Below are positions 1 through 8,851 of a DNA stretch of 64,000 nt, piece after piece. Positions within the stretch are counted from its first letter, which is position 1; every line of letters starts with the position of its first letter. The DNA lies in assembly GCA_002343685.1 (NCBI GenBank), contig DDRS01000007.1, forward strand, positions 1 to 64,000, read 5' to 3'. Position numbers and translations under genes: made by a program. The notes under the pieces are model-generated. The model worked only from the letters and a program-made list of their open reading frames with translations. It had not been told where the DNA came from and made no database searches. This DNA is from Thiobacillus denitrificans (GTDB lineage: Bacteria; Pseudomonadota; Gammaproteobacteria; Burkholderiales; Thiobacillaceae).

Positions 1-38
1 AACCTATTGAGAGATCACACCTAGCCACAACGAACATG

Positions 39-64
39 CCCTTCGACAAGCTCAGGGCGAACGG
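39..64. repeat. 26-bp dispersed repeat, copy A
   Basis: The sequence beginning CCCTTCGACAAGCTCAGGGC recurs at 13306-13331 with one mismatch. Internal complementarity (CCCT with AGGG, TTCG with CGAA) makes it hairpin-forming, like short extragenic palindromes. A related partial unit (TTGGGCAGGCTCAGCGCGAACG) follows at about 82-102. No gene is seen in 1-119. Confidence 0.6.
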
Positions 65-119
65 TGCTGAGCTTGTGCGCTTGGGCAGGCTCAGCGCGAA
101 CGAGGCACGAAGGCCGCCC

Positions 120-1016
120 CTAAGCCTCCGTCAACGCCTCCACCAGATAATCAATAAACACCCGCACCTTCGGACTCAGGTGCCGATTCGACGGATACAC
201 CGCATAAATCCGCGCATCCTGCTCGGGCAGGAAATCAGCCAGTATCTCCACCAACCGTCCCGCCCGAATATCCGGCTCCAGCCGGTAGCTCGATCCGAGA
301 ATGATCCCCAGCCCCGCCATCGCAGCCCGCCGCAGGGCGTCGATGTTGTTGGTGGAGAAACTGCCGGCCACCGGCACATTGAGAGGGCGGCCCTCGCTCA
401 CGAACGCCCAGCGGGTATCGCCTGTCTCGTCGCTGCGCAGGTAGCACAGGCAGTTGTGGTCGGCGAGCTCTTCCGGCCGTTGCGGCGTGCCGCGGCGTTG
501 GAGATAGGCGGGTGCGGCGCAAAGTACCTGGCGCACCGCAGTCAAGGACCGCGCCACCAGCAGTTCGCCGGGTTGGGCGGTGAGGCGCAGGGCGAGGTCG
601 TAGCCGCCATCGACCAGATCCACCACGCGGTCGTCGCACACCAGTTCCACGCTCACTTCGGGATAGCGCGCCAGGAAGCCCGGCAGCAGCGGGGCGATGC
701 GCAGGCTGCCGAAACCGACGGTCGCGCTGACGCGCAGGTGGCCGCGCGGCGCTTCATGCAGGTGGCTCACTGCGCGTTCGGCGGCGTCGGCCTCTTCGAG
801 CATGCGCACGCAATGCGCGTAGAACGCGGCGCCGGCTTCGGTCAGGCCGAGGCGACGCGTGGTGCGCTGCAGCAGCCGCGCATCCAGCGATTTTTCCAGG
901 CGCGCCACCTGCTTGCTGATGACCGGCGCCGATACGCCCAGCTTGCGCGCGGTTTCCGAAAAGGACTGGTTCTGGACCACGAGGGTGAAGATGCGGGCAG
1001 CTTCCAGGTCGAGCAT
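120..1016 (-). CDS. LysR-family transcriptional regulator
   Basis: A 298-residue LysR-type regulator. The N-terminal winged helix-turn-helix (about residues 1-60) reads MLDLEAARIFTLVV with the HTH SFSETARKLGVSAPVISKQV, followed by a periplasmic-binding-like effector domain (about 90-290). I take the internal ATG at 1016, because the longer frame adds 12 residues unlike any LysR N-terminus and would run across the putative operator. It is transcribed divergently from the DMT permease at 1128, which is the usual arrangement of a LysR regulator and its target; regulation of that permease is therefore inferred. The effector is unknown. Confidence 0.9.
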   Translation of the reverse strand: MLDLEAARIFTLVVQNQSFSETARKLGVSAPVISKQVARLEKSLDARLLQRTTRRLGLTEAGAAFYAHCVRMLEEADAAERAVSHLHEAPRGHLRVSATVGFGSLRIAPLLPGFLARYPEVSVELVCDDRVVDLVDGGYDLALRLTAQPGELLVARSLTAVRQVLCAAPAYLQRRGTPQRPEELADHNCLCYLRSDETGDTRWAFVSEGRPLNVPVAGSFSTNNIDALRRAAMAGLGIILGSSYRLEPDIRAGRLVEILADFLPEQDARIYAVYPSNRHLSPKVRVFIDYLVEALTEA

Positions 1017-1026
1017 GGCGGACACT

Positions 1027-1049
1027 ATTGTTAACCCAGGGGAAACAAT
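1027..1049. promoter_or_regulatory. Putative LysR operator (T-N11-A box)
   Basis: ATTGTT, 11 bases, then AACAAT: a perfect 6-bp dyad with the spacing of the LysR T-N11-A recognition motif. It lies in the gap between the lysR start (1016) and the divergent permease start (1128). Binding is inferred. Confidence 0.55.
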
Positions 1050-1127
1050 CATATGCCTCCCGGAGGGATTTTTAACAGGCCTCGAATGGCTACGCTATGC
1101 ACATCGCACTGTTGCAAGGAGATCACG

Positions 1128-2072
1128 ATGTCCCGCGCTTCGCTTTTCCAGGCCATGGGCCTGCTGCTGCTCGCCGCCGTCTCCTGGGGCGGCATGTTCC
1201 AGGTCGCCAAGCCCCTGCTGCCGCAGATCGACGCGTTCCATATGACCGCCATCCGCTATGGGGGCGCCGCCTTTCTCTTCGCCGGCTTGTTGGCCTACCG
1301 CGAAGGGCGGGGCGCCTTCCGGCTCGAGGGTCGCGGCATGCTGCTCTGGCTATATGGCAGCCTGGGCTTTGCCGGCTTCAACCTGCTCGCGTTCACTGGT
1401 CTGGCACACAGCCGGCCCGAGCACGCTGCGGTCATCATGGCGCTGATGCCCTTGATGACCGCCCTGGTGAACTGGGGCATGCGCGGCATCCGCCCGGCCT
1501 CGCACACGCTGGCCGCCATCGCCATCGCCTTGACCGGCGTAGTGCTGGTGGTGAGCAACGGCCATCTCTCCGCGCTGTCTGCCTCAGGTCAGGTCGGCGG
1601 TGACCTGCTGCTGTTGCTCGGCGCGCTGTGCTGGGTGTTCTACACGCTGGGGGCCGCACGCTTCACGCACTGGTCGCCGCTGCGCTATACCACGCTGACC
1701 TGTCTGCTGGGTGCGCTGAGCATCTTTGCCGCGACTGTCGCGATGACGCGCCTGGGCCACATTCATCCGCCCACCATGGCGGCCGTGCAGGACGGACTGT
1801 GGGCACTGGCCTACATGGTGGTGATCGGCGCGGTGATCGCCGTATTGAGCTGGAATGCCGGCATCCGGCAGCTGGGCGCGCTCAACGGCGTGCTGTTCAT
1901 CAACTTCGTGCCGGTATCCGCGTTCGTCATCGGCGTCATCCTCGGCCATCGTTTCGGGCTTGCCGAACTGGCAGGCGCTGCGTTTGTCATCCTGGCGCTG
2001 ATATTCAACAGTCTGCTGAGCCAGCGCGCCAGTGCCCGTGTGGCGGTGAACGCGGTGGCGATGGCGCGCTGA
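1128..2072 (+). CDS. DMT-superfamily permease (two EamA domains)
   Basis: A 314-residue inner-membrane protein with about ten hydrophobic segments arranged as two EamA repeats (about residues 10-140 and 155-290), typical of drug/metabolite exporters. The first repeat opens LLLLAAVSWGGMFQVAKPLL and the second has the LGALCWVFYTLGAARF signature. The start ATG at 1128 has an AAGGAG ribosome site at 1116-1121; the longer frame from 1053 would include non-conserved, non-hydrophobic sequence. It sits divergently from a LysR regulator with an intervening operator-like dyad, so it is probably induced or repressed by it. Substrate cannot be read from the sequence; family members export amino acids and other small metabolites. 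Confidence 0.85.
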   Translation: MSRASLFQAMGLLLLAAVSWGGMFQVAKPLLPQIDAFHMTAIRYGGAAFLFAGLLAYREGRGAFRLEGRGMLLWLYGSLGFAGFNLLAFTGLAHSRPEHAAVIMALMPLMTALVNWGMRGIRPASHTLAAIAIALTGVVLVVSNGHLSALSASGQVGGDLLLLLGALCWVFYTLGAARFTHWSPLRYTTLTCLLGALSIFAATVAMTRLGHIHPPTMAAVQDGLWALAYMVVIGAVIAVLSWNAGIRQLGALNGVLFINFVPVSAFVIGVILGHRFGLAELAGAAFVILALIFNSLLSQRASARVAVNAVAMAR

Positions 2073-2228
2073 CGCGCTGCCCGTCATTGCGGTCGGCCAC
2101 TACGGTGGCCGACCGCCCTTTCAACCTTCTCCCGGAATGCGTGGTAAGTTGTCGATCTGTAACAGCATCCACGATATCAATACCTTGCGCGTGCACGCCC
2201 CGGCATGCCCAGCGCGAGATCGGGGGGA

Positions 2229-4901
2229 ATGTATTTGGATCGGCAATTCGAAAGTCACCGCATCGGCCTCATCGGTGGCCTCATCCTGATTGTCCTGACG
2301 CTCGCCGCCGGCATCGCCGTGTATGCCCTGATGCAGCGACAAGCGGAGTCCATCCTCGTCAAAAGCCTGGCCACCGCCCTGCAGAACGACCGCCGCCTGT
2401 TCGAAAGCGAGATCGACGCCAACGTGGCCAATGCGCTGGCCGTTTCCACCCGCCCTTTCGTGATCCACAACCTGCAGCAGTTGAAGGCGAAGCCGGACAA
2501 TGAGGCCAGCCGCCAAGTCTTGCAGCAGATTGCGGACTCCTTTCTGCCGATCGGATTCGTCAGCGTCTCCTTTCATGACAGCCACGGCCAGACGATCGTG
2601 CATGCAGGCCATCCGTCGAAAAGCCCGGCGCTCAGCGTGCCCCTCAACACGCAAGCCAAGTCACATCTGTTGTGGGATGGGCAACTGATCCTGCGAGTCG
2701 ACCGTGAGGTCCTGGACGAAGCGGGCCATCTCGTCGGCACGGCACGGACCGAATCCACCCTGCCGCGACTGACGGATGCCATCGCCGAGGCGGGAGTGCT
2801 GGGAAAAACCGTGGAACTCGCGTTGTGCGCCCCGCTGGAAAAGGACATGCAATGCTTCCCGCTCACGCGGTCGCAACACGTGTTCGCGCGTCTGGCCCGC
2901 ACGATAGGCGGGCAACCGCTGCCCATGAGCCATGCGCTGAAAGGGGAAACCGGCACCGTGTTCACGCAGGATTACCGCCACGAGAACGTGGTCGCCGCCT
3001 ACACGCCATTGGGCCGCCTGGGGCCCGGCATGGTGCTGAAGATCGACCAGGCTGAACTGTTCGGTCCCGTCCGACGACAACTCTGGATCATCGTTCCGCT
3101 GCTGGCCATCCTGGTCGTGACGGGCATTCTCCTGTTGTATGGACTGGTGACGCCGCTCGTGCGCAAGCTCGTCCTCTCCAGACGGGAAACCGCGGAGATC
3201 AACGCCAGGTTGCGCGATGTGGAGGAACGCTGGCGCTTCGCGCTGGATAGCACGGGGGCCGGTGTATGGGATCTGGACATTCCAGCCAACCGGATTCTGC
3301 TTTCAAGCCGCAGCAAGGCCATGCTGGGATTTGCCGACCATGAGATCGGCTCCTGCATGGACGACTGGCTACAGCGCGTTCACCCGGACGATCTGCCCGG
3401 CCTGATGGCCGCACGACAACCGCTGCTTGACGGCCGCCGCGACACCTTCGTCCATGAACATCGCAAACGCTGCAAGGACGGCAGCTGGAAATGGATCCAG
3501 GCGCATGGCATGGTAGTCACCCGCGATTCGGCCCATGCTCCCACGCGCCTGATCGGAACCTACCTCGATGTCAGCGAGCGCAGGCAGGCGGAGGAAACCA
3601 TTCAGCGCCAGGCCAACTTCGATCCGCTGACGCAACTACCCAACCGGCGACTGTTCCTCGACCGCCTGGGCCAGGAGATCATCAAGTCCAGGCGTGCCGA
3701 CTTCTTCCTGGCACTCCTGCTGGTCGATCTCGACGAGTTCAAGGAGGTCAACGACACGCTGGGGCACGACGTGGGCGACATCCTGCTGCAGGAGGCGGCC
3801 CGACGCATCCGCAGTTGCCTGCGCGATGCCGATACGGTCGCGCGTCTGGGCGGCGATGAATTCACGGTCATCCTGGCCGACCTGTCGGATCGTACCCACA
3901 TCGAGACCATCGCCCAGAAAATCATCGGACGCCTGGCCGAACCTTTTCGTCTCGGCGACGAACTGGCTTACATCACGGCCAGTATCGGCATCACCGTATA
4001 TTCGGGCGATGCCGACGATATCGACACGCTGCTGAAGCATGCCGACCAGGCCATGTATGCCGCCAAAAAACACGGGCGCAATCGTTTTTTCTATTTCACC
4101 GCGTCGCTGCAGGAAGCCGCCCAGACGCGTCTGAAACTGTCCCGCGACCTGCGCGAAGCGATTGCCGCCCGGCAATTCGTCGCCCATTTCCAGCCGATCG
4201 TCGAGCTGTCCACCGGCCGCACCTGCAAGGCCGAAGCGCTGTTGCGATGGCAGCACCCCGCGCGCGGGCTGGTCAATCCGATGGACTTCATTCCGCTCGC
4301 CGAAGAAACCGGACTCATCAACGAAATCGGCGAATGGGTCCTCATGGAGTCGGCGCGGCGCGTGCAGGCATGGCGCGATGAATTCGGCGACGATTTCCAG
4401 GTCAGCATCAACATGTCGCCCGTGCAGTTCCGGGCGGAAGGGCGCCCGCGTACCCAGGCATGGCTACGACATCTGCAGGACATCGGATTGCCGGGTACGA
4501 ATCTTACGATCGAGATCACGGAAAACCTGCTGCTCAATGCGCATGCCGACGTCACCGAGCAGCTGCTCGCGTTTCGCAACGCCGGCATCCAGATCGCCAT
4601 CGACGATTTCGGGACGGGTTATTCCACGCTGTCCTATCTCAAGCAGTTTCCCATCGACTATCTGAAGATCGACCGATCGTTCGTGCGCGACATCGAAACG
4701 GACCCGAACGACATGGCCCTCTCGAGGGCGATCATCGTCATGGCGCACGAACTGGGGCTGAAGGTCATCGCGGAGGGCGTGGAAACCGCCGGGCAGCGCG
4801 CCCTGCTGGTCGCGGCAGGGTGCGATTACGCGCAAGGCTATCTCTACGCAGGGAAACCGCTGCCGCCGGATGAATTCGAGGCCTGGCTGCGGCGCAACTA
4901 G
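2229..4901 (+). CDS. Membrane PAS-GGDEF-EAL cyclic-di-GMP protein
   Basis: About 890 residues. An N-terminal membrane segment (GLIGGLILIVLTLAAGIAVY), a periplasmic sensor of about 250 residues and a second membrane segment (LWIIVPLLAILVVTGILLLY) are followed by a PAS domain (about 340-455), a GGDEF domain with intact ARLGGDEF and an EAL domain with EALLRW, DDFGTGYS and a late AEGVET motif. Both cyclase and phosphodiesterase motifs look complete, so either activity is possible. The start is ambiguous: ATG 2229 follows a G-run at 2222-2227 that is rather close, and an in-frame ATG at 2205 would add eight residues. It ends four bases before the convergent cynS stop. One of three GGDEF proteins in this window. 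Confidence 0.9.
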   Translation: MYLDRQFESHRIGLIGGLILIVLTLAAGIAVYALMQRQAESILVKSLATALQNDRRLFESEIDANVANALAVSTRPFVIHNLQQLKAKPDNEASRQVLQQIADSFLPIGFVSVSFHDSHGQTIVHAGHPSKSPALSVPLNTQAKSHLLWDGQLILRVDREVLDEAGHLVGTARTESTLPRLTDAIAEAGVLGKTVELALCAPLEKDMQCFPLTRSQHVFARLARTIGGQPLPMSHALKGETGTVFTQDYRHENVVAAYTPLGRLGPGMVLKIDQAELFGPVRRQLWIIVPLLAILVVTGILLLYGLVTPLVRKLVLSRRETAEINARLRDVEERWRFALDSTGAGVWDLDIPANRILLSSRSKAMLGFADHEIGSCMDDWLQRVHPDDLPGLMAARQPLLDGRRDTFVHEHRKRCKDGSWKWIQAHGMVVTRDSAHAPTRLIGTYLDVSERRQAEETIQRQANFDPLTQLPNRRLFLDRLGQEIIKSRRADFFLALLLVDLDEFKEVNDTLGHDVGDILLQEAARRIRSCLRDADTVARLGGDEFTVILADLSDRTHIETIAQKIIGRLAEPFRLGDELAYITASIGITVYSGDADDIDTLLKHADQAMYAAKKHGRNRFFYFTASLQEAAQTRLKLSRDLREAIAARQFVAHFQPIVELSTGRTCKAEALLRWQHPARGLVNPMDFIPLAEETGLINEIGEWVLMESARRVQAWRDEFGDDFQVSINMSPVQFRAEGRPRTQAWLRHLQDIGLPGTNLTIEITENLLLNAHADVTEQLLAFRNAGIQIAIDDFGTGYSTLSYLKQFPIDYLKIDRSFVRDIETDPNDMALSRAIIVMAHELGLKVIAEGVETAGQRALLVAAGCDYAQGYLYAGKPLPPDEFEAWLRRN

Positions 4902-4905
4902 GGAA

Positions 4906-5349
4906 TCAGTACATCTTGTACGGCAGGAACTTCCCGTTCAGCACGATCTTCACCCGATCCCCCTTGGGATCCGGCACGCGCGAAATATCCATCGAGAAAT
5001 CGATCGCGCTCATGATGCCGTCGCCGAACTCCTCGTGGATCAGCGACTTGATCGTGATGCCGTAGACCATGATCAGCTCATAGAAGCGGTAGATCAGCGG
5101 GTCGGTCGGCACGGCGGAAGGCAGGCTGCCCTTGTACGGCACCATCTGCAACTGGTCGACCGCGTCGGCCGGGAGGCCGAGCAGCTTGCCGACGGTGGCG
5201 GCCTGCTTCTTGTCGAGCGTCATCTGGCCCAGGAGGGCGGCGGTTGTCCATTCCTTGCTCTGGCCGACTTTCTTGGCGATGTCGGTCCATTTGAGGCCTT
5301 TCTTGTGCTTGGCAGCGAGAATGAGATCGGTGACTTCGGTGCGGGTCAT
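4906..5349 (-). CDS. cynS: Cyanate hydratase (cyanase)
   Basis: 147 residues, cytoplasmic. Cyanase converts cyanate plus bicarbonate to carbon dioxide and carbamate, which breaks down to ammonia and a second carbon dioxide. The N-terminal helical domain resembles an HTH (LKWTDIAKKVGQSKEWTTAA), and the C-terminal dimerisation domain carries the catalytic triad R88, E91 and S114 (YRFYELIMVYGITIK ... GDGIMSAIDF). Spacings of 3 and 23 match Arg96/Glu99/Ser122 of the E. coli enzyme. ATG 5349 is chosen because the longer frame reaches back into the upstream ATPase gene. It is the last gene of cynABDS, 13 bases after cynD, so it acts on imported cyanate to release nitrogen and carbon dioxide. Confidence 0.96.
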   Translation of the reverse strand: MTRTEVTDLILAAKHKKGLKWTDIAKKVGQSKEWTTAALLGQMTLDKKQAATVGKLLGLPADAVDQLQMVPYKGSLPSAVPTDPLIYRFYELIMVYGITIKSLIHEEFGDGIMSAIDFSMDISRVPDPKGDRVKIVLNGKFLPYKMY

Positions 5350-5362
5350 GATGAAAAATTCC

Positions 5363-6298
5363 TTAGGCGTTGACGAGGTGGATGTGGGGCTTGCCGACGG
5401 GCAGCTCGGAAAAGGCTTCGGGTTCGGACTCGATGAGGTCGGCCGGGTCGAACACGGTGGGTGAACTGGGGGCACCGGGCGCATCGCGCAGGCTGCCGAA
5501 CAGCTTCGAGCGGCTCACCAGGAAATCGACCAGATGGTTGCGGATCGGATAGTAGTGCGGCTGCTTGTGGATGGCGCTGCTCTCGCGCGGACGCGGCAGG
5601 GTGTTGTTGACGATCTCGGCGATGCGCGCGTGCGGTCCGTTCGACATCAACATGATCTTGTCGGACAGCAGGATGGCCTCGTCGACGTCGTGCGTGATCA
5701 TGAACACGGTCTGCTGCGTTTCGGCACAGATCTTCAGCAGTTCGTCCTGGATGACGCCGCGCGTCAGCGCATCGAGTGCGCCGAAAGGCTCGTCCATCAG
5801 CAGCATTTTCGGCTCGATGGAAAACGCGCGCGCGATGCCCACGCGCTGCTTCATGCCGCCGGACAGCTGCGATGGCAGCTTGTATTCGGCACCTTTCAGG
5901 CCGACCAGTTCGATGTAGCGCATGGCATGCTCGCGCACCTGCTGCTTGTTGCGGGCGGGCCAGCGCGACTTCACGGCGAAGGCGACGTTCTCCAGCACGG
6001 TGAGCCAGGGCATCAGCGCATGGCTCTGGAAGATGACGCCGCGATCGAGGCTGGGGCCGGATACTTCGCGACCGTCCATGAACACGTTGCCCAGGCTGGC
6101 GCTGTCGAGGCCGGCGAGGATGTTGAGGATGGTCGACTTGCCGCAGCCGGAATGGCCGGTGACGCAGACGAACTCGCCCTTGTGGATGCGGAAGTTGACG
6201 TGATCGAAGACGGTGACGGGCTCGCCTCCGGTCGGGCTGGGGTAGATGCGCGCCAGGTTCTCGACCTGCAGGAAGGGATGGATGGATGGACTTGTCAT
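5363..6298 (-). CDS. cynD: Cyanate/nitrate-type ABC transporter ATPase
   Basis: 311 residues. The nucleotide-binding subunit of a nitrate/sulfonate/taurine-family importer: Walker A GHSGCGKST, Q-loop region, signature LSGGMKQR, Walker B MLLMDEPFGALD and the H-loop histidine in MITHDVDEA are all present. A C-terminal extension of about 60 residues (DPADLIESEPEAFSELP and following) lies beyond the core domain and shows no recognisable domain. The start at 6298 excludes 28 upstream residues lacking family character. Order substrate-binding protein, permease, ATPase, cyanase matches the cynABDS operon known from cyanobacteria, so cyanate is the likeliest substrate. NrtD-like nitrate transport remains possible by sequence class alone. 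Confidence 0.88.
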   Translation of the reverse strand: MTSPSIHPFLQVENLARIYPSPTGGEPVTVFDHVNFRIHKGEFVCVTGHSGCGKSTILNILAGLDSASLGNVFMDGREVSGPSLDRGVIFQSHALMPWLTVLENVAFAVKSRWPARNKQQVREHAMRYIELVGLKGAEYKLPSQLSGGMKQRVGIARAFSIEPKMLLMDEPFGALDALTRGVIQDELLKICAETQQTVFMITHDVDEAILLSDKIMLMSNGPHARIAEIVNNTLPRPRESSAIHKQPHYYPIRNHLVDFLVSRSKLFGSLRDAPGAPSSPTVFDPADLIESEPEAFSELPVGKPHIHLVNA

Positions 6299-6314
6299 GG
6301 TTGCATTCCCCGGT

Positions 6315-7166
6315 TCATTCCTGATACGCGACGCGCTTGCCGAGCACGCCGAAGAGGCTGTCGAGCGCCATGCCGACGACACCGATCATGAGGATGGCGA
6401 ACAGCACGTTGGTGAGCGACAGGTTGTTCCACTCGTTCCACACGAAGTAGCCGATCCCGGTGCCGCCGACCAGCATTTCTGCGGCGACGATGACCAGCCA
6501 GGCGATCCCCATGGAGATACGCATGCCGGCGAGGATGGTCGGCGCGGCGGCCGGCAGGATCACGCGGAAGGCCTTTCGCAGCGGATTCACTTCCAGCGTG
6601 CGCGAGACGTCGAGCCAGTCCTTCTTCACGTTGGCGACGCCGTGCGCGGTATTGATCAGCATTGGCCACAGCGAGCAGATGAAGATGACGAAGATCGACG
6701 ACGCCGAGGCGTCCTTGATCGTGTAGAGCGCGAGTGGCATCCACGCCAACGGCGAGATCGGCTTCAACAGCTGCACGTAGGGATTGATCGCCTGGTAGAC
6801 CACGCGCGAGTTGCCGATGGCGAAGCCAAGCGGGATCGCCACCACGGCGGCGAGGAAAAAACCGCCGAGCACGCGCGCCAGCGAATAGCCGAGCTGGATG
6901 CCGATGCCCTTGTCGTTGGGACCGTTGTCGTAGAACGGGTGGGACAGCTTGTCCCACACGGTCTGCGCCATCGCCGCCGGCGTGGGGAACCCCGAGGCGG
7001 CCTTGGCCCCCCCGCCCCCCATCAGCGCGGCGTATTCAGGATCGACGTTGGCCGCGGCCACATGGGTTTCCGGCAGCGTCAGCAGCTGCCAGACCAGCAG
7101 GATTGCCGCGAACAGCCCGAGCGACAACAAGCCGGACTTTTGACTGAGTGAGAGTCGGGTCTTCAT
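6315..7166 (-). CDS. cynB: Cyanate/nitrate-type ABC transporter permease
   Basis: 283 residues with about six membrane helices of the BPD_transp_1 fold. The cytoplasmic coupling region around ILPAAAPTILAGMRISMGIAW is the EAA-type loop that docks to the ATPase. The ATG at 7166 overlaps the cynA stop as ATGA, so the pair is translationally coupled; an ATG two codons upstream (7172) is an alternative. A periplasmic insert after the first helix contains a glycine run (ALMGGGGAKAA), seen here as a homopolymeric C-tract at about 7007-7018. It should pair with the CynD ATPase downstream. Confidence 0.88.
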   Translation of the reverse strand: MKTRLSLSQKSGLLSLGLFAAILLVWQLLTLPETHVAAANVDPEYAALMGGGGAKAASGFPTPAAMAQTVWDKLSHPFYDNGPNDKGIGIQLGYSLARVLGGFFLAAVVAIPLGFAIGNSRVVYQAINPYVQLLKPISPLAWMPLALYTIKDASASSIFVIFICSLWPMLINTAHGVANVKKDWLDVSRTLEVNPLRKAFRVILPAAAPTILAGMRISMGIAWLVIVAAEMLVGGTGIGYFVWNEWNNLSLTNVLFAILMIGVVGMALDSLFGVLGKRVAYQE

Positions 7167-8521
7167 GTGCATTTGATGGCGAAGGAGTTGAGGTATTCAG
7201 CAGGCTTCGCGGGATCGAACACCTTGCCCATGATGGTGTGCTTCGTGTAGCTCGACGCCGGCGCCTTCAGCCCGATCTCGGCCATGCGCTTCCTCGCATC
7301 GGTGGCGCGGAACACGTCTTCGGCGACGGCCTTGTAGTTGACCTCACCCTTGATGTAGTTCCAACGCTTCAACTGCGTAAGGATCCACACCGCCATCGAC
7401 TGCCAGGGGAAAGGATCGAAGTCGACGCGGTCCGGCACGTTCTTCACGCTGCCGAGGCCGTCGGCGAAACGCCCGGTCATGACCTGCTCCAGCACCGGGA
7501 TGGGCTGGTTGAGGTAGTTGGCCGGGGCGATGGCCTCGATGATGGCCTTGCGGTTTTCCGGCTTGTGCGCGTAGTCGGTCGCGCTCGCAATCGCCCGGAA
7601 CAGCGCGGCGTAGGTGTTGGGGTATTCCTTGTAGAAACCCTCCTTCACGCCGAAGGCACAGCAGGGATGGCCATCCCACAGGTCGCGCGACAGGGTATGG
7701 ATGAAGGCGAAGCCTTCGTATACCGCACGCTGGTTGAACGGCTCGGGGCCGAGGAAGCCGTCGATGTTGCCGGCGCGCAGGTTGGCCACCATGTCGGGGG
7801 GCGGCATCATGCGCAGTTCGACGTCCTTGTCCGGGTCAAGGCCATGCTCGGCGAGGAAGTAGCGCAACAGCAGGTTGTGGATCGAGTAGTCGAACGGCAG
7901 GCCGAACTTCATCCCCTTCCAGTCCTTGGGATTGAGCTTGTCCTTGTGCTTGAGATGCAGCGTGATGGCCTGGCCGTTGATGTTCTGGATCGTCGCCACG
8001 TCGACCGCCTGCTTGGCCGATCCCAGCCCCAGCGACATCGCCAGCGGCATCGGGGACAGCAGGTGCGACGCGTCGTATTCCTTGTTCTGCACCTTGTCGC
8101 GCACGACGGCCCAGCCGGCGGTTTTCTGCAGGCTGACGTTCAAGCCTTCGCGCTCGTAGAAACCCATGGGCCCCGCCATGATGATGGGCGTGGCGCAGGT
8201 GATGGGGACGAAGCCGATCTTGAGATCGGTTTTTTCCAGCTTGCCTTTTTCCGCCGCCAGCGCCTTGGCGGCACCCATCGGGAACAAGGTCGAGATCGCC
8301 GCCATCGCCGTGCCGGCGCCGACCGCGCGCAGGAAATTGCGGCGCAACTGGTCGTCGGGGAACAGGCCGCGCATCACCGCCGATTCGACCACGCGCGACA
8401 CGCGCGCATCCTCGTTTTGCATGGCGGCATCATGGTCAGCCTGGCTGTGGTGGCGGCCGCAACTGCAACCTGCACGGTGCAGTGTGGTATCGGGGTCAAA
8501 CGGATTATCAAAACCGGACAT
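7163..8521 (-). CDS. cynA: Cyanate/nitrate-binding protein (NrtA/CmpA family), Tat-exported
   Basis: 452 residues. The mature part (from about residue 92) is a CmpA/NrtA-type solute-binding protein (LKIGFVPITCATPIIMAGPMGFYEREGLNV). Export appears to use a twin-arginine signal: RRNFLRAVGAG at residues 60-70, a hydrophobic stretch, and AKALAAEKG near the cleavage site. Unusually, 59 residues precede the twin arginines and include a Cys/His-rich patch (AGCSCGRHH, about residues 18-25). ATG 8521 fits family N-termini; an upstream in-frame ATG at 8647 would add unrelated sequence. First gene of cynABDS, reading away from the sigma54 activator at 8852. Cyanate specificity is inferred from the linked cynS. 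Confidence 0.87.
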   Translation of the reverse strand: MSGFDNPFDPDTTLHRAGCSCGRHHSQADHDAAMQNEDARVSRVVESAVMRGLFPDDQLRRNFLRAVGAGTAMAAISTLFPMGAAKALAAEKGKLEKTDLKIGFVPITCATPIIMAGPMGFYEREGLNVSLQKTAGWAVVRDKVQNKEYDASHLLSPMPLAMSLGLGSAKQAVDVATIQNINGQAITLHLKHKDKLNPKDWKGMKFGLPFDYSIHNLLLRYFLAEHGLDPDKDVELRMMPPPDMVANLRAGNIDGFLGPEPFNQRAVYEGFAFIHTLSRDLWDGHPCCAFGVKEGFYKEYPNTYAALFRAIASATDYAHKPENRKAIIEAIAPANYLNQPIPVLEQVMTGRFADGLGSVKNVPDRVDFDPFPWQSMAVWILTQLKRWNYIKGEVNYKAVAEDVFRATDARKRMAEIGLKAPASSYTKHTIMGKVFDPAKPAEYLNSFAIKCT

Positions 8522-8710
8522 TAAGCGCTCCCATCGGTTGAAAAAACTTGGCGTCACGACACATCCGCATGCACCAGCGTCGCCGCACCGCGCTCCGGTC
8601 TGGTGCATGGCCACCGATTCCGGTTTGCAGCGCGCCGACCGCTCCAAGGCCTGATTTGGCGGGCCTGGAGGAACCCGGCCGAGCGATGCGTCGTGTTGAC
8701 ACCAAAAGTC

Positions 8711-8728
8711 TTATCAGGAAGCGTGCCA
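8711..8728 (-). promoter_or_regulatory. Candidate sigma54 promoter for cynABDS (imperfect -12)
   Basis: Read on the minus strand, TGGCACGCTTCCTGATAA has a full -24 match (TGGCACG), but at the -12 position, exactly ten bases after GG, it has GA instead of the near-invariant GC. It lies about 190 bases upstream of cynA, in the gap shared with a sigma54 activator gene. Plausible, not proven. Confidence 0.3.
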
Positions 8729-8824
8729 GCCCGCACGATCGACACTAAGCGGCTGTTTATCCATGGCTTTTCAAGGAATATCCGGAACCGTCCTCAACGT
8801 TGGTCCGATTCTTGATTACACAGT

Positions 8825-8841
8825 GTTGACAAAATGTTTTG
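8825..8841. promoter_or_regulatory. Putative activator/operator site upstream of the sigma54 regulator
   Basis: GTTGACAAAATGTTTTG contains the dyad CAAAA-TG-TTTTG and ends 10 bases before the regulator's start codon. GTTGACA also occurs at 8695-8701 in the same gap and at 10444-10450 just after the regulator, always near a gene this regulator could control. Autoregulation is inferred. Confidence 0.35.
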
Positions 8842-8851
8842 AGGAATCGCC

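Noticed and set aside
36..1034. Plus-strand frame of 332 codons at the window start
   Set aside because: Shadow of the LysR gene on the minus strand, and it includes the dispersed repeat at 39-64.
7148..8524. Long plus-strand open frame of 458 codons
   Set aside because: Antisense shadow of cynA; it is rich in His, Arg, Gly and Gln with no domain, whereas the opposite strand encodes a clear binding protein.
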